Shown here: positions 8,351 through 16,690 of the stretch, piece after piece
Numbering within the stretch: position 1 is the stretch's first letter
How the letters are laid out: each line of letters starts with the position of its first letter
Assembly: GCF_018128965.1 (NCBI RefSeq)
Contig: NZ_JAAEDH010000002.1
Coordinates: 124,001 to 188,000 of the forward strand
Length of the DNA stretch: 64,000 nt
Source of the DNA: Plastoroseomonas arctica
GTDB taxonomy: Bacteria; Pseudomonadota; Alphaproteobacteria; Acetobacterales; Acetobacteraceae
Direction: 5' to 3'
Translations under genes and position numbers: made by a program
The notes under the pieces: model-generated
Database searches by the model: none
What the model saw: the letters and a program-made list of their open reading frames with translations, nothing else
Told to the model about the DNA's origin: nothing

Positions 8351-8767
8351 ATGGCCGACCTCATCGCTCTTTTTGCGCTCGCCGTGCTGTTCGGCGGCAT
8401 GGTGTTCTTCGCCGCCATCCTGGCACCGCTGGTCTTCACGCGGCTGCCGGGCGAGGTCGCCGGCGGATTCATCCGCGCGGTCTTCCCGGTCTACTACCTG
8501 TTCGTGCTGATCAACGCGGCGCTGGCGGCGGTGGCCCTCGCCTTCGACCTGCCGATCGACGCGGCGGTGATGGCGGCGGTGGCGGCGCTGACGCTGTGGC
8601 TGCGCCAGGGCCTGATGCCGCGGATCAACCGGCTAAGCGACGCGGTGAAGGCGGGCGATGCGTCGGCCAAGCCTGGCTTCGACGCGGGGCACCGGCTCTC
8701 CGTGATCCTCAATATGGCGCAGATGCTGGTGGTGGCGGCCGTGCTGGCACGCTGGGCGCTGGTGTAG
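8351..8767 (+). CDS. Small integral membrane protein, DUF4149-like
   Basis: 138 aa with four hydrophobic segments (about 3-26, 36-58, 65-84 and 117-136), reading MADLIALFALAVLFGGMVFFAAILAPLVF at the N-terminus. The pattern 'GGMVFFA...AP.VF..LP...AG.F....FP.YY' matches the DUF4149/TMEM205-like family of small membrane proteins, whose function is unknown. A charged loop around residues 90-110 separates the last two helices. The gene is divergent from phnC, so the Pho box lies in their shared upstream region, but it is nearer phnC and oriented toward it. Confidence 0.6.
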   Translation: MADLIALFALAVLFGGMVFFAAILAPLVFTRLPGEVAGGFIRAVFPVYYLFVLINAALAAVALAFDLPIDAAVMAAVAALTLWLRQGLMPRINRLSDAVKAGDASAKPGFDAGHRLSVILNMAQMLVVAAVLARWALV

Positions 8768-8839
8768 CCACGCGGCCCCGAACACCGGGCCTGCGCAGGC
8801 CACACGTCCGGCGCAGACACAGCCTTCGACTCAGGCCTG

Positions 8840-9811
8840 CTACCCCCGCAAGCTCGGCGCATTCGCGACGATCCGCCGCGCCATCCCCCGGTCGCGCGCG
8901 ATCACCGCGGCGAACTGCGTGCTGTCGGAGATCTCGGGGTCGTTGCCGCTCGCGATCAGCCTCTCGCGCGTGACCGGGTCGCGGATCGCGTGGTGCAGGG
9001 CCTGGGTGAAGCGCTCCGTTGCCGCGCGCGGCGAACCTGTCGGCGCGAAGAACCCGATCCAGGAGGTGATGTCGTAGCCGGGGATGAATTCGCCCATCGA
9101 CGGCACCTCGGGTGCCAAGGGGCGGCGCCGCGCGCTGGTCACCCCGATCAGGCGGGCGCGGCCGGCCTGCAGCGCGGGGATGAAGCTCGAATGGCTGATG
9201 ACGGCCGCGTCGATCCGCCCCGCACCCACCTCGCGCGAGGCATCCGCGCCGCCGCGATAGGGCACGTGCTCGAGGCGGACATTGGCGCCCGACTGGATCA
9301 GCTCGCCCATGAAATGCCCGATATGCGCCACGCCGGGCGTGCCATAGGTGATCTCGCCGGGCCGTCGGCGCGCTTCGGCGAGGAAGCCCGCAAAGTCTTC
9401 GGCGGGAAAATTCTGGCGGACGCCGAGGAAGTAGGGCTGCGTCGTCGCCATCGCGACCGGGACGAAGGCCGCCTCGTAGTCGATGGCCAGGCTGCGGTTG
9501 ACCATCGGCATGGTCACGAAGGTCGCACCCTCCATCAGCAGCGTGGTGCCGTCCGCGGCGGCCGAGGCGACCGCGGCGGCCGCAATCGCACCCGAGGCGC
9601 CGGTGCGGTTTTCCACGATCACCGCCTGGCCGAGATGCTCGGCGATCTTGGGCTGCAGCGTGCGCACCACGGTGTCGCCGACGCCGCCGGCGGAATAGGG
9701 CACCACCAGCCGCACCGGCCGGTCCGGCCAATTGCCCTGCGCGAGGGCGGGGCGCGCGAGGGAGGCGCCGGCAGTGGCAAGGATGGCCGCACGTCGCGTG
9801 ATGCCGGTCAT
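8840..9811 (-). CDS. Bug-type tripartite tricarboxylate transporter substrate-binding receptor
   Basis: 323 aa periplasmic receptor. The start at 9811 has GGAGGG upstream and a signal peptide with an RR pair (MTGITRRAAILATAGASLARPALA). Family hallmarks: WPDRPVRLVVPYSAGGVGDTVVR, VIVENRTGASGAIAA, HVPYRGGADASREVGAGRIDA and the conserved region before PSMGEFIPGY. These receptors bind carboxylates (citrate, dicarboxylates, aromatic acids) and normally work with TctA/TctB membrane subunits, which are not in this window. The gene is divergent from the leuCD pair, so a link to a carboxylic acid processed by that dehydratase is possible but is only inference. Confidence 0.88.
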   Translation of the reverse strand: MTGITRRAAILATAGASLARPALAQGNWPDRPVRLVVPYSAGGVGDTVVRTLQPKIAEHLGQAVIVENRTGASGAIAAAAVASAAADGTTLLMEGATFVTMPMVNRSLAIDYEAAFVPVAMATTQPYFLGVRQNFPAEDFAGFLAEARRRPGEITYGTPGVAHIGHFMGELIQSGANVRLEHVPYRGGADASREVGAGRIDAAVISHSSFIPALQAGRARLIGVTSARRRPLAPEVPSMGEFIPGYDITSWIGFFAPTGSPRAATERFTQALHHAIRDPVTRERLIASGNDPEISDSTQFAAVIARDRGMARRIVANAPSLRG

Positions 9812-9929
9812 GGTGTGTTTCCCTCCGCCCTGTCTTGACCGCCGCCCTTGCCGGGCGTGCGATGGGCACTGACGGTGCGGTCGCGGCGCGCGCGCCGTCA
9901 AGGCAGGGCTCCGCGGGAGGAATACGCGC

Positions 9930-11330
9930 ATGGCGCGGACATTGTTCGACAAGATCTTCGACCCGCATGTGGTGGCCGACCTCGGCGAGGGCTGGTCGCT
10001 GCTGCACATCGACCGCGTGCTGCTGCACGATCTCTCCGGCGCCCGAGCGCTGCGCGAGGTGGGCGAGGCCGGCCATGCGGTGGCGCGGCCGGACCTGGTC
10101 TTTGCCACCCCCGACCACGCGGTCTCCTCCGCCCCCGGCCGCACCTCGGAGACTTTTGCGGGCGGCGCCGGCCTGGTCGCCGGCCTGCGCCAGCGCGCGG
10201 CGGAGACGGGCGTGCGGCTGTTCGACCTGGGCCAGGACGGCCAGGGCATCGTGCACGTGATGGGGCCGGAGCTGGGCATCGTGCTGCCGGGCACGACGCT
10301 CGTCTGCGGCGATAGCCACACCTGCACCAATGGCGGCATGGGCGCGCTGGCCTTCGGGATCGGGGCGTCGGAGCTCGGCCATGTGCTGGCGACGCAGACG
10401 CTGCGCATCCAGAAGCCCAAGCGCATGCGCATCCGCTTCGAGGGCAGCGCACCCCCGGGTGTGACGCCGAAGGACATGATCCTCGCCGCCATAGGGCGTT
10501 ACGGCACCGCGGCGGGCACCGGGCATGCGGTGGAATATGCCGGTGCCGCGGTGCGCGCGCTGTCGGTGGAGGGGCGGCTGACGCTGTGCAATCTGTCGAT
10601 CGAGATGGGCGCGCGGATGGGGTTCGTGGCCCCCGACGAGACCACCTTCGCCTGGCTCAAGGGCCGTCGCTTCGCGCCCACCGGCGCCGATTGGGACGCC
10701 GCCGTCTCCTATTGGCGAGGCCTGCCCAGCGACCCCGGCGCGGTGTTCGAGGTGGACCACGTCATCGACATGGCCGACCTGGCGCCGCAGATCACCTGGG
10801 GCACCAGCCCCGAACAGGTGGTGGCGGTGGGTGGGCGCGTGCCGAGCCCCAGCGACGCGCCGGACGCCAGCAAGGCCGCCGCCTGGCAGGCCGCGCTGGA
10901 CTACATGGGCCTCACGGCCGGCGCGGCGATCGCGGGCACGAAGGTCGACTGGGTCTTCATCGGCAGCTGCACCAATTCGCGCATCGAGGACCTACGCGCC
11001 GCGGCCGCCATCGCGCGCGGGAAGCGCGTGGCGAGCCACGTCACCGCCTGGGTCGTCGCCGGCTCCGAACGCGTCAAGCGCGACGCCGAGGCCGAGGGGC
11101 TCGACCAGATCTTCCGCGATGCCGGCTTCGCCTGGCGCGAGCCCGGCTGCGCGCTTTGCGTCGCCGCCAACGGAGAGGCGGTGCCGAGCGGGGCGCGCTG
11201 CGTCTCCACCTCCAACCGAAACTTCGTCGGCCGTCAGGGCAAGGGCGCGCGCACGCATCTGGCGAGTCCCGCCATGGCGGCGGCGGCGGCCATCGCGGGC
11301 GCCATCGTCGACGTGCGGGAGGTCGCGTGA
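9930..11330 (+). CDS. leuC: 3-isopropylmalate dehydratase-like large subunit
   Basis: 466 aa aconitase-superfamily [4Fe-4S] hydro-lyase. GGGAGGAAT precedes ATG 9930. Features: the substrate loop VCGDSHTCTNGGMGALAFGIGASE near residue 130, the first cluster Cys in IGSCTNSRIEDL near 345, and the Cys pair in PGCALCVAANGE near 408, followed by the substrate-binding STSNRNFVGRQG. The Cys region deviates from the LeuC consensus (CSMCLAMNPD), and no leuA or leuB is adjacent. This could therefore be an isopropylmalate isomerase or a paralogue acting on a related hydroxy-diacid such as citramalate or dimethylmalate. Its stop overlaps the leuD start (TGATG), fitting a two-subunit enzyme. Confidence 0.82.
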   Translation: MARTLFDKIFDPHVVADLGEGWSLLHIDRVLLHDLSGARALREVGEAGHAVARPDLVFATPDHAVSSAPGRTSETFAGGAGLVAGLRQRAAETGVRLFDLGQDGQGIVHVMGPELGIVLPGTTLVCGDSHTCTNGGMGALAFGIGASELGHVLATQTLRIQKPKRMRIRFEGSAPPGVTPKDMILAAIGRYGTAAGTGHAVEYAGAAVRALSVEGRLTLCNLSIEMGARMGFVAPDETTFAWLKGRRFAPTGADWDAAVSYWRGLPSDPGAVFEVDHVIDMADLAPQITWGTSPEQVVAVGGRVPSPSDAPDASKAAAWQAALDYMGLTAGAAIAGTKVDWVFIGSCTNSRIEDLRAAAAIARGKRVASHVTAWVVAGSERVKRDAEAEGLDQIFRDAGFAWREPGCALCVAANGEAVPSGARCVSTSNRNFVGRQGKGARTHLASPAMAAAAAIAGAIVDVREVA

Positions 11331-11959
11331 TGCAGAAATTCGAACCCGTTGAGGGTGTGGCCGCTCCCATGCTGCGCGCCAATGTCGACACCGACCTGAT
11401 CATCCGCATCGAGCGCCTGGTCGGCACCGGGCGCACCGGGCTTGGACAACATGCCTTCGAACAGCTGCGCGCGGACCCCGATTTCATCCTCAACAAGCCA
11501 GCCTACGCGAACAGCCCGATCCTGCTGGCAGGTCCCAATTTCGGCTGCGGGAGTTCGCGCGAAGGCGCGGTCTGGGCGCTGATGGGGGCGGGCATCGCCT
11601 GCGTGATCGCGCCCTCCTTCGGCGACATCTTCTTCGCCAATTGCTTCCAGAACGGCCTGCTGCCCGTGGTGCTGCCCGAGGCCGAGATCCGCGCGCTCGC
11701 GCGCGAGACCGAGGACAGCCAGGGGGTGGGGCGCACCCGCGTGGACCTCGCGCGCCAGGTGGTGGTCACACCCTCCGGACGGGAGGTGCCTTTCGCCGTG
11801 GATGCGCGGCGGCGCGAGGCGATGCTGGAAGGGCTCGACGACGTCGCCCTCACCCTCAAGCGGCAGGCGGAGATCCTGGACTGGCAGGCGCGCGACCGGG
11901 GGGCACGGCCCTGGGCCTGGAACAGCGTGGCGGCGGACACATCACCGGGAGCGCGATGA
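11330..11959 (+). CDS. leuD: 3-isopropylmalate dehydratase-like small subunit
   Basis: 209 aa swivel-domain subunit partnering the preceding large subunit. Features: LRANVDTDLIIRIERL near the N-terminus (family: 'NVDTDQIIP'), LLAGPNFGCGSSREGAVWAL around 67-85 with the substrate-binding GSSREHA-like loop, and APSFGDIFFANCFQNGLLPVVL. In LeuD the loop usually reads GSSREHAPWAL; here it is GSSREGAVWAL, which again hints at a paralogue. The ATG shares its A with the leuC TGA, so the subunits are translationally coupled. Confidence 0.83.
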   Translation: MQKFEPVEGVAAPMLRANVDTDLIIRIERLVGTGRTGLGQHAFEQLRADPDFILNKPAYANSPILLAGPNFGCGSSREGAVWALMGAGIACVIAPSFGDIFFANCFQNGLLPVVLPEAEIRALARETEDSQGVGRTRVDLARQVVVTPSGREVPFAVDARRREAMLEGLDDVALTLKRQAEILDWQARDRGARPWAWNSVAADTSPGAR

Positions 11960-11976
11960 CCAAGGCTTGCACCCGG

Positions 11977-11998
11977 CACCGGTGAGGCTTCACCGGTG
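11977..11998 (+). terminator. Hairpin terminator after leuCD
   Basis: CACCGGTGA (11977-11985) pairs perfectly with TCACCGGTG (11990-11998) across a GGCT loop and is followed by ATTTCTT. It begins 17 bp past the leuD stop. It overlaps an alternative GTG start of the next gene, which argues for the later ATG there. Confidence 0.65.
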
Positions 11999-12025
11999 AT
12001 TTCTTCCGAGCGAGTGGAATACGCG

Positions 12026-12676
12026 ATGGATGGCTATGTGCAGTACTCCCCCGCCGAGCGCGTGGTCGACGCGACGATCCACGCGGTGGCGATCGCGGCC
12101 GCGCTGGTGGGGTTCGTCGCCCTCGCCTGGCAGATGCCCTGGCCACCGGAAGGGCGCATCGTCGCCGCGCTCGCCGTCTACGCCGTAGGGCTGCTGGCGA
12201 TGCTGGTGTCCTCGGCCGCCTACAACGCGGTCCGCGGCGGCCCGGCCAAGGCGGTGCTGCGCCGCGTCGACCATGCCGCGATCTTCGTGATGATCGCCGG
12301 CACCTATACGCCGATGATGGTGCTCGGCCTCGGCGGCGGGATGGGGTTTGGCATGCTCGGCGCGGTCTGGGCCGGCGCACTCGGCGGGGCAGTGCTGACG
12401 GTGGCGCTTGGGCCGCGCTTCGAGCGCTTCGCGATCGCCGCCTACCTGGCACTGGGCTGGTGCGGCTTCCTGCTGATCGGGCGCCTGTGGGACGTGCTGA
12501 CGACCGCGGCCTTCGCGCTGCTGCTGAGCGGAGGCGTGCTCTATTCGGTAGGCGTCGTCGCGCATACGGCGCACCGGATGCGCTTCCACAACGCGCTGTG
12601 GCACGCGATGGTGATGGCCGGCGCGGCGTGCCATTTCGTGGTTGTGCTGCTGCTGGTGCGCGCCGCGCGGGGCTGA
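12026..12676 (+). CDS. Hemolysin III (YqfA/HlyIII) family membrane protein
   Basis: 216 aa with seven hydrophobic segments, typical of the PAQR-related HlyIII family. Landmarks: SPAERVVDATIHAVAIAAAL at the N-terminus, SSAAYNAV near 70, RRVDHAAIFVMIAGTYTPMM near 85-105 with the conserved His/Asp, and the C-terminal HxxxH in MRFHNALWHAMVMAGAACHF, likely a zinc site. Start ATG 12026 is favoured; GTG 11996 lies inside the leuCD terminator hairpin. Family members are annotated as channel-forming haemolysins, but the physiological role in free-living bacteria is uncertain. Confidence 0.8.
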   Translation: MDGYVQYSPAERVVDATIHAVAIAAALVGFVALAWQMPWPPEGRIVAALAVYAVGLLAMLVSSAAYNAVRGGPAKAVLRRVDHAAIFVMIAGTYTPMMVLGLGGGMGFGMLGAVWAGALGGAVLTVALGPRFERFAIAAYLALGWCGFLLIGRLWDVLTTAAFALLLSGGVLYSVGVVAHTAHRMRFHNALWHAMVMAGAACHFVVVLLLVRAARG

Positions 12677-12738
12677 ACCATTTGCCTCTCGCGCGGATTG
12701 GCGCAGACTGCGCGCCGCCAATCCAGGGAGTGAATCAC

Positions 12739-13539
12739 ATGGGCAACATGGCGCCGAACTACGGGACCGAATGGCCCTCCATCCAGGACCAGGTGAGTGC
12801 CGAGGAATGGCAGGCGCGGCTCGACCTCGCGGCCTGCTACCGCCTGGTCGATGCCTTCGGCATGCAGGACATGATCTACAACCACATCACCCTGCGTATC
12901 CCCGGCACCGACCATCTGCTCATCAACCTCTATGGGCTGCTGTACCGCGAGATCACCGCGACATCGCTCGCCAAGATCGACGTCGAGGGCAACATCCTGT
13001 GGAAGCCCGATACCGATTATGGGATCAACAAATCCGGCTACGTGATCCATGGCGCGATCCACAAGGCGCGCGAGGATGTGGCGGCCGTAATCCACACCCA
13101 TACCCGCGCCGGGATGGCGGTGGCGTCGATGGAGTGTGGCCTTCTGCCGCTGACGCAGACCTCGATGCGCTTCGTGGGTCATCTCGGTACCCACGCCTAT
13201 GAGGGGCCAGCGGTGGACCTTTCGGAGCGCGAGCGGATCGTCGCGGACCTTGGCGAACATGACGCGCTGATCATGAAGAACCACGGGCTGCTGACCTGCG
13301 GGGCGACGGTCCAGCAGGCGTTCAACACGATGTACCAGCTGGAACTCGCCTGCCGCGCGCAGGTGGATGCGATGGTGGGCGGGACGCTGTCGGTGCCTTC
13401 GAAGGAGATCCTTGAAGGCACGGCCCATCTGTACCAGCCCGGTGTGCGGCGGCCTTATGGCGTGCTGGAATGGCACGCGCTGCTGCGGCTGCTGGCCGCC
13501 GAGCAGCGCAATTCGGGGTATCCGCCCTATTGGGTCTAG
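12739..13539 (+). CDS. Class II aldolase/adducin family protein
   Basis: 266 aa. ATG 12739 follows CAGGGAG. Zinc-binding and fold signatures are visible: YNHITLRIPG near 50, GYVIHGAIHKAREDVAAVIHTHTRAGMAVA near 100-125 (the HTH zinc ligands), HAYEG near 155 and LIMKNHGLLTCGATVQQAFNTMYQLE near 175-200. Relatives include fuculose-phosphate aldolase, ribulose-phosphate epimerase and decarboxylases, but this adducin-like subgroup usually lacks an assigned substrate. It ends 4 bp from the convergent M20 peptidase. Confidence 0.8.
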   Translation: MGNMAPNYGTEWPSIQDQVSAEEWQARLDLAACYRLVDAFGMQDMIYNHITLRIPGTDHLLINLYGLLYREITATSLAKIDVEGNILWKPDTDYGINKSGYVIHGAIHKAREDVAAVIHTHTRAGMAVASMECGLLPLTQTSMRFVGHLGTHAYEGPAVDLSERERIVADLGEHDALIMKNHGLLTCGATVQQAFNTMYQLELACRAQVDAMVGGTLSVPSKEILEGTAHLYQPGVRRPYGVLEWHALLRLLAAEQRNSGYPPYWV

Positions 13540-13543
13540 GCGG

Positions 13544-14719
13544 TCACAGCCCCGCCCCTTCGAGCCGCAAAATCGCGCGCGCCGTGGCCTGCGCGCGCGG
13601 CACGATGGAATCCAGTTCCAGATATTCCTCCGGACTGTGGGCCTTGCCACCGACCGGCCCGACCGAGCAGATCGTCGGCGCGCCCATCGCGCTGGTAAAT
13701 CCGCTATCGGCGCAGCCGCCGGAGAACTCGCCGGTGATGCTCAGCCCGGATTCCGCCGCCGCCGACTTGTAGAGGTCGAACACCCGCGCGCCCGAGGGCG
13801 TCTGGTTCAGCGGCAGGAACTCGCCCTTGATGGTCAGTGTCGCGCGCGTGCCGGGCACGCTCGCGCGGCCCACGATGTCGTGGATGCGCCCCATGATCTC
13901 GTCGCGATCCGCGGGCTCGATGTACCGCAAGTCGATCTGCAGCTGCGCGTGGGGTGCGACGGTGTTCACGCTCTGCCCGCCGCTCACCAGGCCCACGTTC
14001 AGCGTCACGCTGCGCGCCAGGTCGGTCAGTGCATGGATCGCAATGATCTTGTGCGCCATCTCGCCGATGGCGCTGATGCCAGCCTCAAAATTGCCGCCCG
14101 AATGCGCGGCCTTGCCCTCGATGTCGACGACGCTGAACACCCCGCCCTTGCGCCCCGTCACCACGCCGCCATTGGCGCGCCCGGGTTCCGAGTTGAACAC
14201 CACCCGCGCGCCGCGCGCCTCGGCCTCGATCACCGGCCGGCCTTCGGGGCTGCCGATCTCCTCGTCGCCGGTGAACAGGCCCACCAGCGGCCCTGGCGCG
14301 CCGCCGAATTTCTGGAAGGCCGCGAGGATGAACATGTTCATCACGATGCCCGCCTTCATGTCGGCCACACCCGGGCCATAGGCGATGTTGCCCTCGATGC
14401 GGAACGGGCGGCGGGTGGGTTCGCCCTTGGGAAAGACCGTATCGCGATGGCCCATCAGCACGATGTTCTTCTGCCGGTTGCCCGCGTGCATCTCCCCGCC
14501 CGTGACCGTGGCGCGGATGCAGTCGCCATGGATGCGCTGGGGCAGCGTCTCTACCGGAATGCCGTGGGTGGCCATGAAGGCCTTCACCTGTTCGCCCGTG
14601 GCGTCGACACCTGGCTTGTCGTAGCTGCCGCCATCGGTGTTCACCATGGTGGCGATGGCGTCGATCATCGCGTTGCGCTGCTCGGCGAGCCAGGTGGTGA
14701 TGGCGGTCTCGGTGCTCAT
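13544..14719 (-). CDS. M20-family metallopeptidase (carboxypeptidase G2-like)
   Basis: 391 aa. ATG 14719 has AGAGAGG upstream. Di-zinc ligands: LMGHRDTVFPKG (His/Asp near 95), GPGVADMKAG (bridging Asp near 125), and the catalytic FTGDEEIGSPEG with the Glu pair near 160. The dimerisation domain is evident in GKAAHSGGNFEAGISAI. The closest recognisable type is the glutamate carboxypeptidase / succinyl-diaminopimelate desuccinylase group (carboxypeptidase G2-like), which cleaves N-acyl amino acids. No signal peptide is visible, so it is probably cytoplasmic. Confidence 0.82.
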   Translation of the reverse strand: MSTETAITTWLAEQRNAMIDAIATMVNTDGGSYDKPGVDATGEQVKAFMATHGIPVETLPQRIHGDCIRATVTGGEMHAGNRQKNIVLMGHRDTVFPKGEPTRRPFRIEGNIAYGPGVADMKAGIVMNMFILAAFQKFGGAPGPLVGLFTGDEEIGSPEGRPVIEAEARGARVVFNSEPGRANGGVVTGRKGGVFSVVDIEGKAAHSGGNFEAGISAIGEMAHKIIAIHALTDLARSVTLNVGLVSGGQSVNTVAPHAQLQIDLRYIEPADRDEIMGRIHDIVGRASVPGTRATLTIKGEFLPLNQTPSGARVFDLYKSAAAESGLSITGEFSGGCADSGFTSAMGAPTICSVGPVGGKAHSPEEYLELDSIVPRAQATARAILRLEGAGL

Positions 14720-14832
14720 GGGGGGCCTCTCTTTCAGAACAGAGCCTCGCACCAAGCCGGGCGCAGGAAAAGCCGCGCGCTGAGTGGGTGACGAAAGCCC
14801 GCGGGCGGTACGGTGGGGATGTACCTCGCCCC

Positions 14833-15009
14833 TCAGTCCCGCGCCTCCGGGTCATCCTCCGGCGCCGGCTCCGCCGGGATCGCGTAATCGCCTGACAACC
14901 ACTTGCCCAGGTCCCGCTGCGCGCAGCGCGTCGAGCAGAAGGGGCGGGATTCCTCAGTCGGAGGCTTGCCGCAGATCGGACAGCGGCGCAGGCGTTCGGG
15001 TGTGCTCAT
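14833..15009 (-). CDS. yacG: DNA gyrase inhibitor YacG (small zinc protein)
   Basis: 58 aa. Translation of the minus strand gives MSTPERLRRCPICGKPPTEE, then RPFCSTRCAQRDLGKWLSGDYAIP and an acidic tail. The C-x2-C and C-x3-C pairs are the zinc site of the YacG family, and the RDLGKWLSGDYAIP segment is the typical family core. In E. coli YacG binds GyrB and inhibits gyrase. The gene starts 5 bp after the pyruvate kinase stop on the same strand, so the two are probably cotranscribed. Confidence 0.88.
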   Translation of the reverse strand: MSTPERLRRCPICGKPPTEESRPFCSTRCAQRDLGKWLSGDYAIPAEPAPEDDPEARD

Positions 15010-15014
15010 GCAGC

Positions 15015-16682
15015 CTACTTTACCACGGCCACCCGCAAGGCGTTGGTGCTGCCCGGTGTTCCGAAGGGAACGCCGGCGGTCACCACCACTTCCTCGCCCG
15101 ACTTGCAGAATCCCTCCGCCTGCGCGGCGCGGCAGGCGCGCGCCACCATCTCCGTCATCGAGTGGATCTCCGAGACCACCAGCGGATGCACGCCCCAGAT
15201 CACCGCCATCCGCCGCGCCGTCGCCTCGCTCGGGGTCAGGCCCAGGATCGGCGAGGCCGGTCGCTCGCGCGCCACGCGCAGCGTGGTGGACCCGGTCGAG
15301 GAAAACGTCGCGATCGCCTCCGCCCCGATCGTATCCGCCACCTGGCGTGCCGCCGTCGCGATCGCGCCGGAGGAGGAATGCTCCGGCGCCGGCCGCCGCG
15401 CATCGGTCTGCGCGCGCCAGTCGCTATCCTGCTCCACCCTGGCGATGATGCGGTCCATCATGTTCACCGCCTCATAGGGAAACTGCCCGGCCGCGGTCTC
15501 GGCCGAGAGCATCACCGCATCCGCACCGTCGAACACCGCGGTGGCCACGTCGGACGCCTCGGCCCGCGTGGGCGAGGGCGCGGTGATCATGCTCTCCAGC
15601 ATCTGTGTCGCGACCACCACCGGCTTGCCCAGCGCGCGCGCCGCACGCACGATGCGCTTCTGGATCAGCGGCACTTCCTCGGGCGGGCACTCCACGCCGA
15701 GGTCGCCGCGCGCCACCATCACGCAATCCGTCAGCGCCAGGATCGCGTCGAGGTTCTCGACCGCTTGCGGCTTCTCCATCTTCACCATGATCCAGGCGCG
15801 CCCGGCGGCGATCGCCTTCGCCTCGGCCACATCCTCGGGCCGCTGCACGAAGGACAGCCCGATGTACTCGATGCCGAGGTCGAGCACGAAGGCCAGGTCG
15901 ATGCGGTCCTTCTCGGTCAGCGCCGGGATCGGCAGGATCACGTCCGGCACGTTCACGCCCTTGCGGTCCGACAGCGGGCCACCGACCAGGATTTCGGTCT
16001 CCAGGTGATCAGGGCGCTTGTGCGTGACGCGCAGCCGCAGCTTGCCATCGTCAAGCAGCAGCGAGGTGCCGATCTGCGCCGCCTCGATGATCTCGGGGTG
16101 GGGCAACTGCACGCGAAGCGCGTCGCCCGGCGTAGGGTTCAGGTCGAGCCGGAACGTCTTGCCTGTCTGCAGATGCACCCGCCCGCCGCCGAAGCGCCCC
16201 ACCCGCAGCTTCGGCCCCTGCACATCGGCGAGGATGCCGATCGGGCGGCCGACCTTGGTCTCGACCTCGCGGATCATCAGGATGCGCGCCGCATGATCCT
16301 CATGCGATCCATGCGAGAAATTCAGACGAAACACATCCGCGCCGGCGCGAAACAAACGCTCGATGATCTCGACCGTCGCGGATGACGGCCCCAGCGTCGC
16401 GATCATCTTCGTCCGCCGATGCCGGCGCAGCGCGATGCGATGGGTCAGCCGCTCCGCCGGCCGCGGGCCGGGAACGGCCGCCGCGAGCATGGCGGCCTCC
16501 GGCGCCAGGTCGGGCCGGACCTCCTCCGGCGCCAAGGCCAGGATACGGGCAACCTCGACCACCCGGTCATCCGGGACCCGCCGCCACTGCGACACGGCCG
16601 CGGTCGATATGCCGAGGCCCTGCGCAATGCGGGTCACCGCACCACGCTGGGACAGAATAGTCTCGAGAGATGGATCGCGCAT
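15015..16682 (-). CDS. pyk: Pyruvate kinase with N-terminal YdaS/Cro-like DNA-binding domain
   Basis: 555 aa in one uninterrupted frame. Residues ~8-60 (QRGAVTRIAQGLGISTAAVS, QWRRVPDDR, ending EEVRPDL) look like the YdaS/Cro-type helix-turn-helix, including the 'QWxRVPxxR...RPDL' pattern of that family. From ~92 a complete pyruvate kinase follows: RRTKMIATLGPSS, FRLNFSHGSHEDH, IMVKMEKPQAVENLDAI with the catalytic Lys, MVARGDLGVECPPEEVP and TQMLESM. The long start (16682) has AAGGA 7 nt upstream. A second ATG at 16490 (residue 65), with GGAGG 5 nt upstream, would give a 491-aa enzyme without the HTH. Typical pyruvate kinases are about 470-480 aa. The enzyme makes pyruvate and ATP from phosphoenolpyruvate; the HTH suggests an added regulatory role, which is inference. 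Confidence 0.88.
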   Translation of the reverse strand: MRDPSLETILSQRGAVTRIAQGLGISTAAVSQWRRVPDDRVVEVARILALAPEEVRPDLAPEAAMLAAAVPGPRPAERLTHRIALRRHRRTKMIATLGPSSATVEIIERLFRAGADVFRLNFSHGSHEDHAARILMIREVETKVGRPIGILADVQGPKLRVGRFGGGRVHLQTGKTFRLDLNPTPGDALRVQLPHPEIIEAAQIGTSLLLDDGKLRLRVTHKRPDHLETEILVGGPLSDRKGVNVPDVILPIPALTEKDRIDLAFVLDLGIEYIGLSFVQRPEDVAEAKAIAAGRAWIMVKMEKPQAVENLDAILALTDCVMVARGDLGVECPPEEVPLIQKRIVRAARALGKPVVVATQMLESMITAPSPTRAEASDVATAVFDGADAVMLSAETAAGQFPYEAVNMMDRIIARVEQDSDWRAQTDARRPAPEHSSSGAIATAARQVADTIGAEAIATFSSTGSTTLRVARERPASPILGLTPSEATARRMAVIWGVHPLVVSEIHSMTEMVARACRAAQAEGFCKSGEEVVVTAGVPFGTPGSTNALRVAVVK

Positions 16683-16690
16683 GGCTGATC

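Noticed and set aside
8290-8973. Alternative frames overlapping the DUF4149-like gene
   Set aside because: The frame starting at 8351 encodes four clean hydrophobic helices; the others are Arg/Gly-rich shadows.
14784-16385. 533-codon plus-strand frame opposite pyruvate kinase and yacG
   Set aside because: Shadow frame rich in His/Arg/Gln; the minus-strand genes carry all family motifs.
15015-16682. HTH-kinase junction as an assembly or frameshift artefact
   Set aside because: The linker (residues ~61-91) reads through without stop or frame change, and the long start has its own Shine-Dalgarno. An artefact cannot be fully excluded without other genomes.
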